Below, piece by piece: positions 1-11,595 of a DNA stretch of 64,000 nucleotides; position 1 is the first letter of the stretch; each line of letters starts with the position of its first letter. Origin of the DNA: Cladophialophora immunda. Lineage: Eukaryota > Ascomycota > Eurotiomycetes > Chaetothyriales > Herpotrichiellaceae. The stretch lies in NCBI RefSeq assembly GCF_000835495.1, contig NW_015622544.1, forward strand, positions 5,050,855 through 5,114,854. Direction: 5' to 3'. Under the pieces are notes generated by a model. It searched no databases and had not been told where the DNA came from. It was given only the letters and a program-made list of their open reading frames with translations. The position numbers were made by a program, and so were the translations under genes.

Positions 1-569
1 CAGGATCGTCAACTGCCAGCCGGGCAAGCAGCGAGGCGAGGCGAATTGAGGCGACTAAAGGCTGTCTTCGAAGCCGGCTCGGAAGAACTCCGTCCCTAAT
101 ATGTATGTCCTCCGAAGCTACCCAGGAATCCAGGGAGGTAATGATAATGTCCTTGTAGGGCCTTGCGCAATGCCCATGAAGCCCCCGAAGAGAAGTCCCC
201 GGGCGTCTCCCTCAAATGCCTTCGTAAACTTAGCCTCTCTAAGATGTGGGCGCTGGGGGGCCCGCTTCGGTGGCTCGGTGGGTGCCGTTACCTAAATATT
301 TGGGGACCCTAAATTTGCAGCCACAGGACTGACAGCGTGACAAGCGACAGCCACACTGGCAGCCACAGACGCGTCCAGTAACGAAAGGACACACGCAAAT
401 CCACCACCCAAAAACCCACCCCGCGCTACTCCGTACAACAAACATTGGTTCCTGAGTACAATTCGAGGAAACACTGTCTAGACACATCCCGATTTCTTTC
501 TAGACGAGTGCCGCCTTGACGCATGCTCATTGTCATGCGCCCGAGATTCTCATTCCGCTCGCGCTGCCA
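1..569. other. Left flank, upstream region of GCP3
   Basis: No credible coding region. The only open frames are short, overlap on both strands and show no family resemblance. The last stretch before position 570 is the presumed promoter and leader of the GCP3 gene. Confidence 0.5.
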
Positions 570-3407
570 ATGGCAGACCCACGATTGAACCGCGTCGAAG
601 GCACCTTGACCTCCCTCCTTGAAAGCCTCGTTCCAGCCCTTTCCCCCGACCAAGACGACACTGATACCGAGTTTCGCGTTGAGCGCGCTATTCAGAATGC
701 AAAAGAGACTGTTTTCGATGCCGATGGCAGACTGCCCCCGGATACCAACCAGGCACAAGATTTGATCAAGCGGAAGTTGCTGCGAGAGAATGCCTCTCCA
801 GAGAAAGCCGCGAGGTTCAGCAATCTTTATTCCAGACTTCTCGCTATTCCAGTACTCAACCAGAAATGGGCTATCTTGTACCTTCTCTACAAACTGTCGG
901 ATAAGTCCATCCCTGATGTGCGTCCTCGAAACCCACTCGCAGACTCGGAGCAACTCGCAAACATTCCGCGGCGACACACCTTGTCCCCAGAGACTACATT
1001 TACGGCGGAGGAAGAGCTAGAAGATGACGAGGAAGAACCGCAGCCACCGAAGGTGTCGATTCGCACACGCCGTGCTTTTTCAGCCAGATCCAGAAAGCCC
1101 AGTGAGCAAGTCGAAATTTCTGCGGAGGAGAATCAGCCACAGACTCAAGAACCAAAGGAAGAAAAACCCGTTGCGCAGAAGCAGGAGCCGCGAGTCTTTT
1201 ATCCTTCGGAATTGGATCTTCTGCGTGATTTGCCTTTCAATCTGCAAGGCGTGTCTTCTGCGCACCTACAATTCACAGACAATGGCTCGCTCAAATTGCC
1301 GCCCAGCCTGCCGGTTCCGATCCTTTCACTCCTCCATGCCCTTGCAGAGCCTTGTCTGCTCTACCGGGGATTGGCGGAATATGCTGCAGGTCAGGATGGA
1401 GGCCTCATTGACCAGAGCCTTCGTTCCGCCATCAACATCGAACTCCGCTCATATTTGAGCCTTGTCGCTTCGCTCGAGACGGAGGTTCGACAAGCTTTGG
1501 CCACTGTCCAGAACGCGCATGACCCCAAAGCGGTTCGCCTGACTGGCGTCACGCTGAAGCGATGTTTGATCTGGACAAGAGAAGCCACGCTGGCCCTTCG
1601 ACTTATGAAATTGATTGTCGAGGACTCGAAGCAAAAGCGAGGTGGACAACTGTTATCTCTGATACACAGCTTGTCCTCGTCCCACGGCGACCCCTTCGTG
1701 GCATCATTTGCGGAAAAGCTTCTGACCCATGTTGCACGCCCATTCTACGAGATGCTGAGGCATTGGATCTATGACGGCGAATTGATTGATCCATATCACG
1801 AGTTCTTCATAACAGAGCCGGATCCTACTGCGCAGCCTCCGGTCGATCATCGACACGTAGCAACTTCTGTGTGGGAAGAGAAGTACAAGCTCGACTCGGG
1901 AATGGTCCCCTCAATCATATCCTACGAGTTTTCCAGAAAAGTGTTCCTGATCGGAAAATCTCTTAACTTCATCCGTAACAATTGCGGAGACTCTGACTGG
2001 GTCATCAAATATTCCAAATCAAATTCGAGGTCGCTGGACTATGCAAATACTGCCAATCTCGCGCAGTCAATCGATGTGGCTTACCGAACGACAATGTCCC
2101 GGTTGACTCATCTGATGTCGACGAAATTTGGCTTATTTACTCACTTGACGGCGATCAAGAAGTATATGTTGCTGGCCCAAGGCGACTTTTTCGATCTTCT
2201 CATCGAGTCATTAGCTCAGCATCTTGATCGTCCGGTGAATTCAATGTACCGGCACAATCTAACATCACAACTCGAACATGCCATACGACATTCTAACGCC
2301 CAATATGACGACGCTGAAGTGCTGCGACGACTGGATGCACGAATGCTGGAATTGTCGAGCGGGGAGATCGGTTGGGATTGTTTCACCCTTGAATACAAAA
2401 TCAGTGCTCCCTGTGATGTTGTCATCACTCAATGGGCTAATACGCAGTATCTCAAGATATTTAACCTGCTCTGGAGGATTAAAAGAGTCGAGTATTCTCT
2501 CAGCTCGACCTGCAAACGATGCATGACGGGCGGCCGAGGAGTCCTTGCTGCGGTTAGTGACAAGTTGGGCAACGATTGGAAGCGGTTAAGATGTGTGGTT
2601 GCAGAGATGGTTCATTTTGTCAATCAGCTGCAATATTATCTTCTGTTTGAAGTCATCGAGGCCAGTTGGAAAAAGCTCGAAGAGGCTCTGCACAAGCCCG
2701 AAGCTACCCTGGACGACTTGATCGAAGCTCACACAAATTACCTGAACAACATTACGAAAAAGGGTCTCATTGGGCAGCAGAGGCACCCGGTAACAGGCCA
2801 GCAAGAGGATAGCCTTATTGTCCAAGTCCACCACATCCTAAAATGCATGCTGGCCTATCGAGAAGTCATCGACTCGCTCTACTCGTACAGTGTTGCGGAG
2901 TACACTCGGCGTCAACAATTTAGTGCGAAGATTGAGCGACGAACTGCTCAAGGGAAATGGGGTATCACCGAGAAGGATCTCCTCGGCGATTCGAGGGCAA
3001 GCACACCCACTTCTGTGGCAGCCGCAGGAGCTTTTAGGAGGAATCAATTGCTTCTGGAAGAAAATGATTCTTCGCTTGCTCCGCCAAATGAGAATATACA
3101 CATTACGGACGATGAGACCCATCTGAATTCCCTGAGGACACGACAATTGAATCTATCGGCCGACTTCCGATCGCGGCTCTGCATGTTGTTGTATGACTTG
3201 GCCCACCAACCCGATGTGGATCTGAGGTTTTTGGGCGTTGTCATGAATTTCAACGAGGTTTACCAGCCCGTCAACATCCGACGGCAACAGGCTAGACGCG
3301 CTCGAGAGAAGCGAGAACTAGAGCGGAAGGCTCGTGAAGCCACTGTCTCTTCCGAAGGCAACATCTCTCTAGAAAAGGACTTGAACAGCTCGGCGTCGAA
3401 ATCGTGA
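570..3407 (+). CDS. Gamma-tubulin complex component 3 (Spc98/GCP3)
   Basis: Core subunit of the gamma-tubulin complex, which docks gamma-tubulin at the spindle pole body and nucleates microtubules. It reads as one uninterrupted 945-codon frame. The ATG at 570 is the first in-frame ATG; the frame extends upstream only through non-ATG codons. The N-terminal 200 residues are partly charged and low-complexity (acidic run EEELEDDEEE). The Grip1/GCP N-terminal domain starts near residue 215 (FYPSELDLLRDLPFNLQG) and contains the typical LLHALAEPCLLYRGLAEYA segment. The GCP C-terminal domain follows (FNLLWRIKRVEYSLS, then a QYYLLFEVIEASW helix) and ends near residue 900. A basic tail closes the protein. 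Length and order match fungal GCP3 rather than GCP2. The next gene lies 0.6 kb downstream on the same strand. Confidence 0.93.
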   Translation: MADPRLNRVEGTLTSLLESLVPALSPDQDDTDTEFRVERAIQNAKETVFDADGRLPPDTNQAQDLIKRKLLRENASPEKAARFSNLYSRLLAIPVLNQKWAILYLLYKLSDKSIPDVRPRNPLADSEQLANIPRRHTLSPETTFTAEEELEDDEEEPQPPKVSIRTRRAFSARSRKPSEQVEISAEENQPQTQEPKEEKPVAQKQEPRVFYPSELDLLRDLPFNLQGVSSAHLQFTDNGSLKLPPSLPVPILSLLHALAEPCLLYRGLAEYAAGQDGGLIDQSLRSAINIELRSYLSLVASLETEVRQALATVQNAHDPKAVRLTGVTLKRCLIWTREATLALRLMKLIVEDSKQKRGGQLLSLIHSLSSSHGDPFVASFAEKLLTHVARPFYEMLRHWIYDGELIDPYHEFFITEPDPTAQPPVDHRHVATSVWEEKYKLDSGMVPSIISYEFSRKVFLIGKSLNFIRNNCGDSDWVIKYSKSNSRSLDYANTANLAQSIDVAYRTTMSRLTHLMSTKFGLFTHLTAIKKYMLLAQGDFFDLLIESLAQHLDRPVNSMYRHNLTSQLEHAIRHSNAQYDDAEVLRRLDARMLELSSGEIGWDCFTLEYKISAPCDVVITQWANTQYLKIFNLLWRIKRVEYSLSSTCKRCMTGGRGVLAAVSDKLGNDWKRLRCVVAEMVHFVNQLQYYLLFEVIEASWKKLEEALHKPEATLDDLIEAHTNYLNNITKKGLIGQQRHPVTGQQEDSLIVQVHHILKCMLAYREVIDSLYSYSVAEYTRRQQFSAKIERRTAQGKWGITEKDLLGDSRASTPTSVAAAGAFRRNQLLLEENDSSLAPPNENIHITDDETHLNSLRTRQLNLSADFRSRLCMLLYDLAHQPDVDLRFLGVVMNFNEVYQPVNIRRQQARRAREKRELERKAREATVSSEGNISLEKDLNSSASKS

Positions 3408-4040
3408 AGCATGGCAGTGAACAAATATGACGGCCCTTTTTTTTTCCTGGTGGGGTGAGGCATTCTCGGCGCAGAAAAGAGCCTTGCATAGCTGCCTTCT
3501 CAAAAGGCGGACCGCACATAGAAGACCAACCGTGAGGATTTGGGGTGGAATGACGGCAAGATCGAACAGAGGACGCTCATCGTTCAACGGGCTGTGTCTC
3601 GTGCACCAAACCAACAAGTGGTGAGCAGTTGGGCTTGATTTTCAACCTCTACCATGGAAAACGTCTTCCTATACCGATCCGTAACAGTCGAAGTATTGAG
3701 CAGCCGTCCCTTCTACTGCATGCACAAACATGTGGTGGTCTATAAGTTGCCTCATGTTCGTTTCACGCAATTGGGTTTATTCTTCTACAACAGTCTCCAA
3801 CAAATGTGACCTCGGCGTATCATGCAAGGATGGGGAAATGGACGTTTCTCGTGGTCGGCAGGCCCCGCTTGCGGCTCTAAGATTCTGCCTTGGAGTTTGC
3901 CTTACGATAATGGGATCGCCCCATGATCCCTCGCTAGAGAGGCTGCTGCATGCACAGCACCGGTTAACTATACGATCCAAATGCATTGAAGATCTCTGCC
4001 TTCCGTCCATCTGCCTCCAACGCTGGGCATCAGTTTCATC
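3408..4040. other. Intergenic, GCP3 3' end to ankyrin gene
   Basis: Presumed GCP3 3' UTR (T-rich run near 3439) and promoter of the ankyrin gene. Nothing coding is supported. Confidence 0.5.
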
Positions 4041-6456
4041 ATGGATGGGTTGAGTACAATTGGAAGCATCATCGCCATAGCGCAAGCCATTGGAGCAATT
4101 CCCAGCATCATCAAAACTCTCGATAGATTTGTCCACACCAAACGCGAACTTGCCGGTTTACTCAATGAAGTGAGAATGTGTCTTCAGAGTCAGCGTTGAC
4201 TGTTGACGCTAACTCAAAGCCCAGCTTTACACGTTACAACTCCTACGGCTCGCAGTCGAGGATACTGGGAAGCTGTTTTCGGCTGCGGACAACCCTGGAG
4301 AACTTGCCATTCCAGAGCCACCGTTGTTAAGCCGTGCGAGGACAAGTCTAGACAAGATCATTACCGAGCTCAGATTGCTGGCTGATCGTTTGGAGAGACA
4401 GTCGACTCTGCACCGATTGAAGTTTATTCTTTGTTCCAGGAAAATTGCCCAGTTGCAAGCAGACGCCAGAGCCATTCGAGAAAATTTACATCTGGCATTG
4501 AGTCAAATGGCATTACTCTCACAACAGTCAGTAACCCTTGATGTACAATTTGTTGTTTGAAGGCTGATACAAAATTCAGTGCACACGGGAAGATGTTATT
4601 AGAGGTTCACTCGATAATATCTAACAAAGACGTCCAGTCCCATCAAGCTCTTCCTCCCCAGAGTTCATTGATTCCCTCAATCGTGGAGTCTGAAACCGGT
4701 CACACTGCAGGGATGATATCAGACCAACCTCCAGCCCTCTTTCAGTCAGATTCTGTACCAAACGAAAGGTCAGAAGCCCCTGCTCATCACACAGAAGCGA
4801 GACCGAGTCGCGATTTTGTGCGCATTGAGACGTCCTTGAGACTTGAGCGGAAATGCAATGTTTCCTGCCACTGTCAGTGCCACTTCAATCGCATGCAGCT
4901 TCGCAGTCCTCGCTGGTTAAGCTGCGCGCTTGGGAATTTCTTCCTGAGCTACGACTGTCTTCCGGTTCCAGGACGCTGGAAATGCGACCAGGCGCAGTGC
5001 AGCCGTTCGAGTTCAAGCCTTCATGTCAGCTATCACCTCCCTCGTTGGCTGATAGATCGCGCTCTTAGTCTCACGGCCTCTTTTGATGGCCTCACCGGTG
5101 GAGGCGCCACCATTCACTTCACCGTCCCTCGCATTCTCGGTATGCGAAACATATTATGGAAATATATCAGCATGGACGATGTAGTATGTGTGGAGAAGCT
5201 TCTGCGGGAAACCCGTCATCGCCCAACAGATATGAATGAGTATGGCCATTCACTATTACAAGTGGGTACCTGCTTGACATGATCCAGATGGGACAGGGGT
5301 CAGTTGACTGTTCTTAGTACGCCATTCTTCAACGCGCTTCTCGGGTATTTGAGCTCATGAACCAAACCTGGCAGCTTCACAGGTTCCCCAACAGACGAGA
5401 CAGGTATGGTCTAAGCAGAACACATCGACCATTCCATCCTAACCAAGCCATTGTCATAGAAATTCGATGCTACTCATACGAGAATTGGTTATGACCTCAC
5501 CTAAAAGGCAGACTGACCCCTTCATCCTTGCCATTAACAGGTTGATTGATTGCGACGAAGATGAGGTAGCGATGCAGAGCCCAGTCCATAAGGCAGTGAG
5601 GGCTGATGCCGATGTTCTTGAAATCATCAATGAAGAGCGGAATTTCCTCGCCACTACCGATGATTTCCATTGGACGCCATTGCATCTGGCATGCGCATTC
5701 GGTCACAGTCGAGCTGTACAGACACTAATAGATGCTGGATCGCCGCTTGACCTACAAGATTACAGAGAGAGGACGCCACTGGTTGTCTCGGTGCATTATG
5801 GTCAATACGGCTCTGCTCTATGCCTCGTCAAAAATGGCTGCAACATTCTCGCCGTCGATGAGAATGGCGACAATGCTTGCGCACATATATTGCGACAGGA
5901 TTTATCCGAAGCCTCAATCTCTGTTCTTGCCGAATGCCTCAGACGAGAACCCGGCCTCGCGAAGGTTAGAGGGTGGCACCAACGACAGCTACTGCACTTC
6001 CTGGCACAGCATCAGACAGTAGCGGGACCATTCACAGAGCAGTGCTTGAGAATGCTGCTTATTGCCGGCGCTGATCCTGACAGCCTCGATGCTTTTGGCG
6101 CGACTCCTCTCATACTTGCCGTTGAGAAAAACAACGTCACGGTTGTACGCCTCTTGTTAGAAGCCGGTGCCAGGCTCGAGACCAGCGATCATGGCTACGG
6201 CCGCCGCATTCTGCACTTTGTGGCGCTCTATGGCAACTTGAAGCTGATCAACTTCTTCCGAACCGTGACGGCCGCAGGCCAGAGTATGACGCATGACACC
6301 GAGGATCTTGATGGCAACACACCGATCAACAGCTGGAAGTGGAGGACACAGTCAAATGGACGGCTTTGGCCCGGAATGCGCCGTCCTACCTTGGAGGAAA
6401 CGGACGCGTTCGAGGGTCTCATCCAAGACATCAGGAACCGTGCCGTACCTCGTTGA
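4041..6456 (+). CDS. STAND-type N-terminal domain plus ankyrin repeat protein (NLR-like, no NTPase)
   Basis: Proposed exons are 4041-4169, 4225-4530, 4638-5261, 5318-5403 and 5460-6456 (713 aa). Donors and branch points are visible (GCTAAC before 4224; CCTAACC before 5459) and the phases agree. An alternative donor at 4543 exists for intron 2. The start MDGLSTIGSIIAIAQAIGAI is the hydrophobic helix pattern of the fungal N-terminal domain found on STAND/NLR proteins. The middle holds a Cys/His cluster (CHCQCH) and a PRWL motif, an arrangement common in fungal ankyrin proteins. The C-terminal half carries ankyrin repeats (WTPLHLACAFGHSRAVQTLI, GATPLILAVEKNN). No Walker A or NACHT/NB-ARC block lies between them. 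The YGHSLLQ/YAILQ join at exons 3-4 fits the family. The family is thought to mediate protein-protein recognition; this protein's function is unknown. Confidence 0.8.
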
Positions 6457-7856
6457 AATCAGAAGCCCTCAGGTCCACGATTTTGCGATGGGTACGCGCC
6501 ACAATTTCAAAGCTCTTCCCAGAAACTACAAGAAAAGTTTTTTTTTTTGGCGCTCCGCCCAACTCTTATCGCACGGAAAGAAGCAGATCTAACCCTCCCC
6601 CGAAGGCAGTCAGTGGTCAAATGAGGGAAAGAAATGACAGCGCGAGCAAGGGATCAGTCTCGGGGACTCAATTGATTGCGTTGCGACGCCAGCGAATGCT
6701 TATGTATTCCTACATTCAGAGACGATCTAATTGTGCTTTGCACAAGGAACATGAGATTCTAGAAGCTTTCCGCCCTTCGCTTCTCGGCTGGCTCTCCAGC
6801 GCCCAAGAATTTCCGAATTGCCCGATCAAACCCCATAGCAAGCAGCCCATAAGAGCTCATGACAGAAGAACGAGAGGCGGGGTCAAGGTTCGAAAGGTGC
6901 TCGATCGCGCGGCCGGCGAGGCAGAAAAAGGCGAAGAGGAATAGAGTCAAAAGGTAGGCTCTGCGAGGGTACTGGACCCGTGCGCCCACGGCCTGCGTTG
7001 AGGCTGTGCATGCAATCCGACCTATTGCGGGTTACCAGCGAGGTACTGCCTCCCTAGCCTCAAGCATACGGGGCCGGGCCGTCGTATTTCACTTTTACGA
7101 GCAGCAGCCATTACCTACCTAGGGACGTATGAAAAGTCTCATTAGCAGCTTGTCCCCTCCACCATCATCCGACAGATCCATGTTTCTCCTTCTAGAGTTG
7201 TTATACTGTGGTATCGCAACTTCGGCCAAGAAAATCCACGCGCCAGTCCCATACTTTGATACAGTGCCAGTGGGAAGCGAAATCGGGGATATTTTTGTAT
7301 CGGGAGACAAAAAGGGCAATTTCAACCCTGCCGCCACGTATTGCTGATACGACACAACGGGCCAGAATAACATGTGCTGCCCGTTTCTGGGACTTATCCT
7401 CTCATGCGCCAAGTCGCGCAATCGGCCCATCTCTTCCATTGAGGCGTTAGTATCTCCCCTTCTCTCTCAGAGTCCAGCAACCACGCCCCTCGCTGCCTAA
7501 CTCTTGTCCCAACACAGAAGCGCCATAGCCGCCCGAGAACACAACAAGAAACCGGCGCTGCGAAACAACGACAACAACCGAGACGTCATTTACCATACCG
7601 ATGGCAGGGGTGCTCCCCAGGTAGAGGAGCCCGGGTCGAGATGGAGGTTTGAACCATTTAAGATTGGGACGGATGGGTGATCAAGGGCACCACGTCTGCC
7701 AGGCCGCCTTACGGCTCGGGGGTGTCGCCCAGGATAGGTAGCCAGATGGACACTCCCAGTGTGCAACGAAAGAAGATAAGGCGATGAACAGTGAGGAGTG
7801 AAAGACGGCAATAGAGCCTGCTTGCCCCATGTGCCGAGTACCTTTTTTCTTTTTCC
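6457..7856. other. Intergenic, 1.4 kb
   Basis: Contains a T9 run near 6540 and several short overlapping open frames on both strands, none with recognisable features or splice-supported structure. It holds the 3' flanks of two converging genes. Confidence 0.45.
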
Positions 7857-8543
7857 TTAGCGCCACTGTCCACAAAGACCTTCCTCTGCCTTGCCCAGCA
7901 CGGGATCATTCTCGGGCTTCGCGACCGCCCATACCTTCTCGAAATTGCCCACGTCCTCACCCCCCTGGGCGAAATCCCACCTCCCTCCACCCTTGGGGTA
8001 CGCGCCGATCATGGTGAACCCGGCGAGCTCGACGCCGGCCAACGTGTCCCTGACACTACTCCCGCCGCCTTCTCCTCCGGCGGGAGGGACCGCATGCCCG
8101 TCGCCGGGGGTGAGCAGCCTGAACTCCGCGACCGGGGCCGCGTTGAAGGTCTTGTGCGCCGTGCCCGCGGGCAGGACGAAGACGTCGCCCGCGCGCGCCG
8201 TGACCTCGACCCCGCCCTCCTCCCGACCGGCCCCGTGCGTGCTCTCGTCCAGGTCGGCGACCGTGTCGGCGACGCCGAACCGGATCGTCGCCGTGCCCGT
8301 CAGCACGGCCATGCACTCGTGCACGCCCGAGTGGTAGTGCGAGCGCTGCGACGGCCCGTAGCGGAAGATCCACTGCGTCTCCCACCCGTGGCGTGCGAAC
8401 AGGTCGTGCGCCCTGGTCGCGATGCTCGCGTCGTCATCCGGTTTGTCTGTGGGTGATAGGAGGCCCGGGTAGTGGAGGAGCGGGTGTGGTGAGTTGGGCA
8501 CGAGGGCGGTGGGGGGAAGATGGTATTTCTTTACCTCGACCAT
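7857..8543 (-). CDS. Cupin-fold protein (YjlB-like)
   Basis: A 228-aa protein with an ATG at 8543 and no introns. A single cupin barrel spans about residues 50-150. Metal-binding motif 1 is visible as HYHSGVHECMAVLTG (H-x-H, then E). Motif 2 lies around GDVFVLPAGTAHKTF (P-x-G-x-x-H). A Gly-rich linker follows, then a C-terminal WDFAQGGEDVGNFEKVW segment of the kind seen in bacterial YjlB-like and fungal cupins. No signal peptide is seen, so it is probably cytosolic. The catalytic role is unknown for this family. Third codon positions are strongly GC-biased compared with GCP3 and the ankyrin gene, which suggests high expression or horizontal origin; I cannot tell which. Confidence 0.85.
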   Translation of the reverse strand: MVEVKKYHLPPTALVPNSPHPLLHYPGLLSPTDKPDDDASIATRAHDLFARHGWETQWIFRYGPSQRSHYHSGVHECMAVLTGTATIRFGVADTVADLDESTHGAGREEGGVEVTARAGDVFVLPAGTAHKTFNAAPVAEFRLLTPGDGHAVPPAGGEGGGSSVRDTLAGVELAGFTMIGAYPKGGGRWDFAQGGEDVGNFEKVWAVAKPENDPVLGKAEEGLCGQWR

Positions 8544-9350
8544 TGCTGGATTGTGCGCTCAGGCGCGCTTGGTGGAGGTTGTTGTCAGCTTTTGTCTGTT
8601 TGTTGGACAAGGGTAGAGATGAGTTTGGGGCACTCTGATAGAAGGCCTTGTGTATCTCGTACCCAATGACGCATGGCCCCGGTGACTGTTCAGCAAAATC
8701 CCCGCTTCGAGACAAAAGTGAGGGGATCGATCACCGTGGTCGGCTCGGGAACGTCCCAGGCTGCACTGGACGACGGGCGACATTCGACATCATTGTAGAA
8801 CTACGTGAAAGAGAGTGGGATAGAGAATCGTAGTCTGATAATATGGTAGCAAGTCTCTTGTTACATAATCACGTCTCCAGAGTCTGTAGGCGCTCTCACA
8901 AGAACTCCAACTTGGGCTGTTGAACCTATATTCCCCATCTCGGCCGGTGCCTTTCTTATGGTCGCTGCTGTCTCACTCACTGACGCGCAGGCTTCTCTGG
9001 CCGTGCCCGCACTTCCTCCCTGCTTTCGATGGCTTTCCTGAGCGTCTGAGAGCGTTCCTGCTGGTTCTGGGCACAGATCCAGCTCCCACGCCAACATCAC
9101 CTGAGAGAACAACACTCCCAGCACATCCGCGAACATGACACGTTCGCAAGTCTTCAACATATCCCGTAGCCACCAGGACGGCAAGCAGAGCTGGCTCCGG
9201 TCCTGCGAGAGATATACACCGTCATCGAAAAAGAACCTCTTTCCAAGACATTGTTCCCTTGAATGCAAACCCAATTTATCCACAAGTCGGCGATACACCG
9301 ACTTTCAGACACGCAAAAGGCAGCACACCTCCTCAACAGAACACCACTCC
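8544..9350. other. Intergenic, cupin promoter to Pmp3 3' end
   Basis: Carries the cupin promoter (read leftward) and the 3' flank of the Pmp3 gene. A 145-codon minus-strand frame at 8861-9298 has no recognisable features, and I do not call it. Confidence 0.45.
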
Positions 9351-9581
9351 TCACGTCGTTTGCTTGAGGATGTACGTCTCCTCCTCCGCCTGCGACTTGT
9401 CGTATCTGTAAAGCACCCACCAGGCATGGATGATCCCCGGCAGCCACCACAGCAGGCACAGCAGGATGTTGATGATGAAATCCCCTCCGAAGCCCTCCTT
9501 GAGGAATACCGCTAGCGGAGGGAGGAAGAGGGCGAGGACATAGAGCAGGACGTCGGATGCTGATAATGATAGTCGACTCAT
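9351..9581 (-). CDS. Plasma membrane proteolipid 3 (Pmp3 / UPF0057)
   Basis: A 76-aa, very hydrophobic protein with two transmembrane helices. The family signature is clear: DVLLYVLALFLPPLAVFLKEG, then the DFIINILLCLLWWLPGIIHA block. Pmp3 proteins sit in the plasma membrane and influence membrane potential and salt tolerance. The ATG at 9581 gives the canonical short N-terminus (MSRLSLSASD); the frame stays open further upstream but that stretch is polar leader. The tail after the second helix (YRYDKSQAEEETYILKQTT) makes it about 20 residues longer than yeast Pmp3, a common variation in filamentous fungi. No intron is apparent. Confidence 0.93.
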   Translation of the reverse strand: MSRLSLSASDVLLYVLALFLPPLAVFLKEGFGGDFIINILLCLLWWLPGIIHAWWVLYRYDKSQAEEETYILKQTT

Positions 9582-10485
9582 GACGGTCTGGTGCAAGGTT
9601 GTATGTTGGTTGTATGTTTGATGTATTTTGGTGGAAATATGGTTTTGTTCTTCTTGACTGGTTGTCTCAGTACTCCGGTTCAAAATCGTGGACAAGTAGC
9701 CTTTTTTAAGTCCTGGCGCGAAGTGGACCTAAGTATCAATCCTCTGCTGCCTGAAGTGAGGACAGACGAGAAAAATAATAATAATAACCCGATGTTCGAG
9801 AATTTTCATTTGCCTGGGGTTTAGTCACGCCGACAAGTACGAGAGACAACGAGATCATTCGATCCTCAGGAGACTCCACTTACCCCAGATGTGCTGCGCG
9901 AGATTGAGATCGCGGGATACAGCCACTTAGCTTCCCACTGTATCTCTTGCGGCGAGTCGGTAGTCTCGTTTTGAGGGAGATACTCGAGAAGAGACCTACA
10001 AGTAGGCGGATGGCGCGTGATGTCCCAATGCCTCTGCCAAGCCTGTCATCAGGTGATGCTCGGGTCGAGGTCGCTGACGCGTGATATTTCCCGTATGAGC
10101 AGGACGAGGAAGTGGCTTTCGACGTGGTGTGGACTCATTCTCCAAACGAGGAGCAGCACTGATCCTAGGGAGAAGCGACTACTTGTCAGGTTGATCATGC
10201 TCTGAGAAGTAATTAATACAGTTGTGTACCAGGCTGAAAGGGGGTCTCGCAAATCGCAGGGTGGCGGAATACTGCTAGTTCCTTGGCAAGGCTACTTCCC
10301 AGCCTTGTCCGGGTCGAAACGTGATCGCATCCACTTGTTGCATGTGAACACTTTACAGGCACACACGACGGGCACTATCAACTCTAAGAAACTGTGTTGG
10401 CTGGTCGTCGTATCTCCCTTCTTAACTGTCGATCTAGCAGTCGAAAGCACCGCGTGCAACGTCCAACGGCCCAGATCCTCGAGAG
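9582..10485. other. Intergenic, divergent Pmp3/FRG1 promoter region
   Basis: A 0.9-kb region between two divergently transcribed genes, so it should hold both promoters. An AAT-repeat tract lies near 9773-9786. No coding region is supported. Confidence 0.5.
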
Positions 10486-11337
10486 ATGCCCATCAAGCCC
10501 CTCACGTTCAAGGGCGACAAGAAGCCCAAAAAGCGCAAGCACCGTCACGAGGAAGACGTTGACGACTCCCACAATGCCGGCCAGCCCACGGCCGACCCCT
10601 CGGACGACGACTCCTGGACCACCCCCGACGCCCCCAGCGATCTCTCCGGCCCGGTCCTGCTGGTCCTCCCCACGGTGCCCCCCACGGCTCTCGCTGCCGA
10701 TGCGCACGGCAACGTCTTTGCCTCGCCGCTAGAAAACATCGTCGAGGGTGTCGCAGAGACGGCAGAGCCCCATGACGTGAGACAAGTCTGGGTCGCGAGT
10801 TCCGTGGCGGGTATGGGAAAGGGAGAGATGAGCTTCAAGGGGAGCCACGGCGGGTTTTTGAGCTGTGACTCGGTGGGCGTGCTGGGCGCGAAGAGGGAGG
10901 CCAGAGGCGTCGAGGAGGGATTCATAGTGGATTCTGTCGACGATGCTGAAGACGGGAGAACGAGGTGGCGGCTCCGAACTGCGGCGTCGAAGCCGGAAGA
11001 CGGCGACAAGGGAAGACGATATCTTTGCGCCGTCACGGAGACGAAGCCGTCAACCGCAAAATCAATCAACATTTCCCTGCGTGGGGATGGGGAGGCTTCG
11101 TCGGATTCCACCCATCTCGTCTTCAAAATGCAGGCCCGCTTTAAGCCACGGATACAACAGAATAAAGAGACAAAAGCACGCGAAAAGGTCAGTCGGAGAG
11201 AGCTCGAACAAGCGGTTGGTCGAAGGTTAGAAGATGAAGAAGTGAAGCGCTTGAAGAGGGCCAAGAAGGAAGGGAACTTCTACGAGGAGGTCCTGGACGT
11301 CAGGGTGAAGGGGAAGCATGACAAGTTCGCCAGTTAA
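10486..11337 (+). CDS. FRG1-like family protein
   Basis: A 283-aa, intronless protein starting at ATG 10486. It opens with a Lys/Arg-rich nuclear-type segment (KGDKKPKKRKHRHEED). The central region follows the FRG1 fascin-like beta-trefoil plan (VRQVWVASSVAGMGKGEMSF, then KGSHGGFLSCDSVGVL). The basic C-terminus has the family's FKMQARFKPRIQQNKETKAREKVSRREL stretch and ends near VRVKGKHDKFAS. FRG1 proteins are nuclear/nucleolar, bind RNA and F-actin, and associate with spliceosomes in animals; the role of the fungal homologue is inferred. The region around residue 65-90 (PTVPPTALAADAHGNVFA) corresponds to the start of the conserved domain. Confidence 0.87.
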   Translation: MPIKPLTFKGDKKPKKRKHRHEEDVDDSHNAGQPTADPSDDDSWTTPDAPSDLSGPVLLVLPTVPPTALAADAHGNVFASPLENIVEGVAETAEPHDVRQVWVASSVAGMGKGEMSFKGSHGGFLSCDSVGVLGAKREARGVEEGFIVDSVDDAEDGRTRWRLRTAASKPEDGDKGRRYLCAVTETKPSTAKSINISLRGDGEASSDSTHLVFKMQARFKPRIQQNKETKAREKVSRRELEQAVGRRLEDEEVKRLKRAKKEGNFYEEVLDVRVKGKHDKFAS

Positions 11338-11595
11338 GATACAGCTTTGGTCCTATCATGAATCCGACCGGCCACGCCATGACAGACGTCGCGTATTCGA
11401 ACCCAAACCCACGTATCCCACACCTTCATCCACATGGAGACTCATTATCCGTCATGTTTTTCCCAACCGTCCCATCATGTATCGACGCGTGTAACGCGTG
11501 TACCTCCCTGGTGCCAACTTAAAAACATCGCGGAAACGCCAGACGCTATGCATCAAAACTACTCAAGGGTATATCGCCCGAACATCATCACCTCG

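Noticed and set aside
10545..11264. 239-codon minus-strand frame over the FRG1-like gene
   Set aside because: Antisense, Ser-rich, no features.
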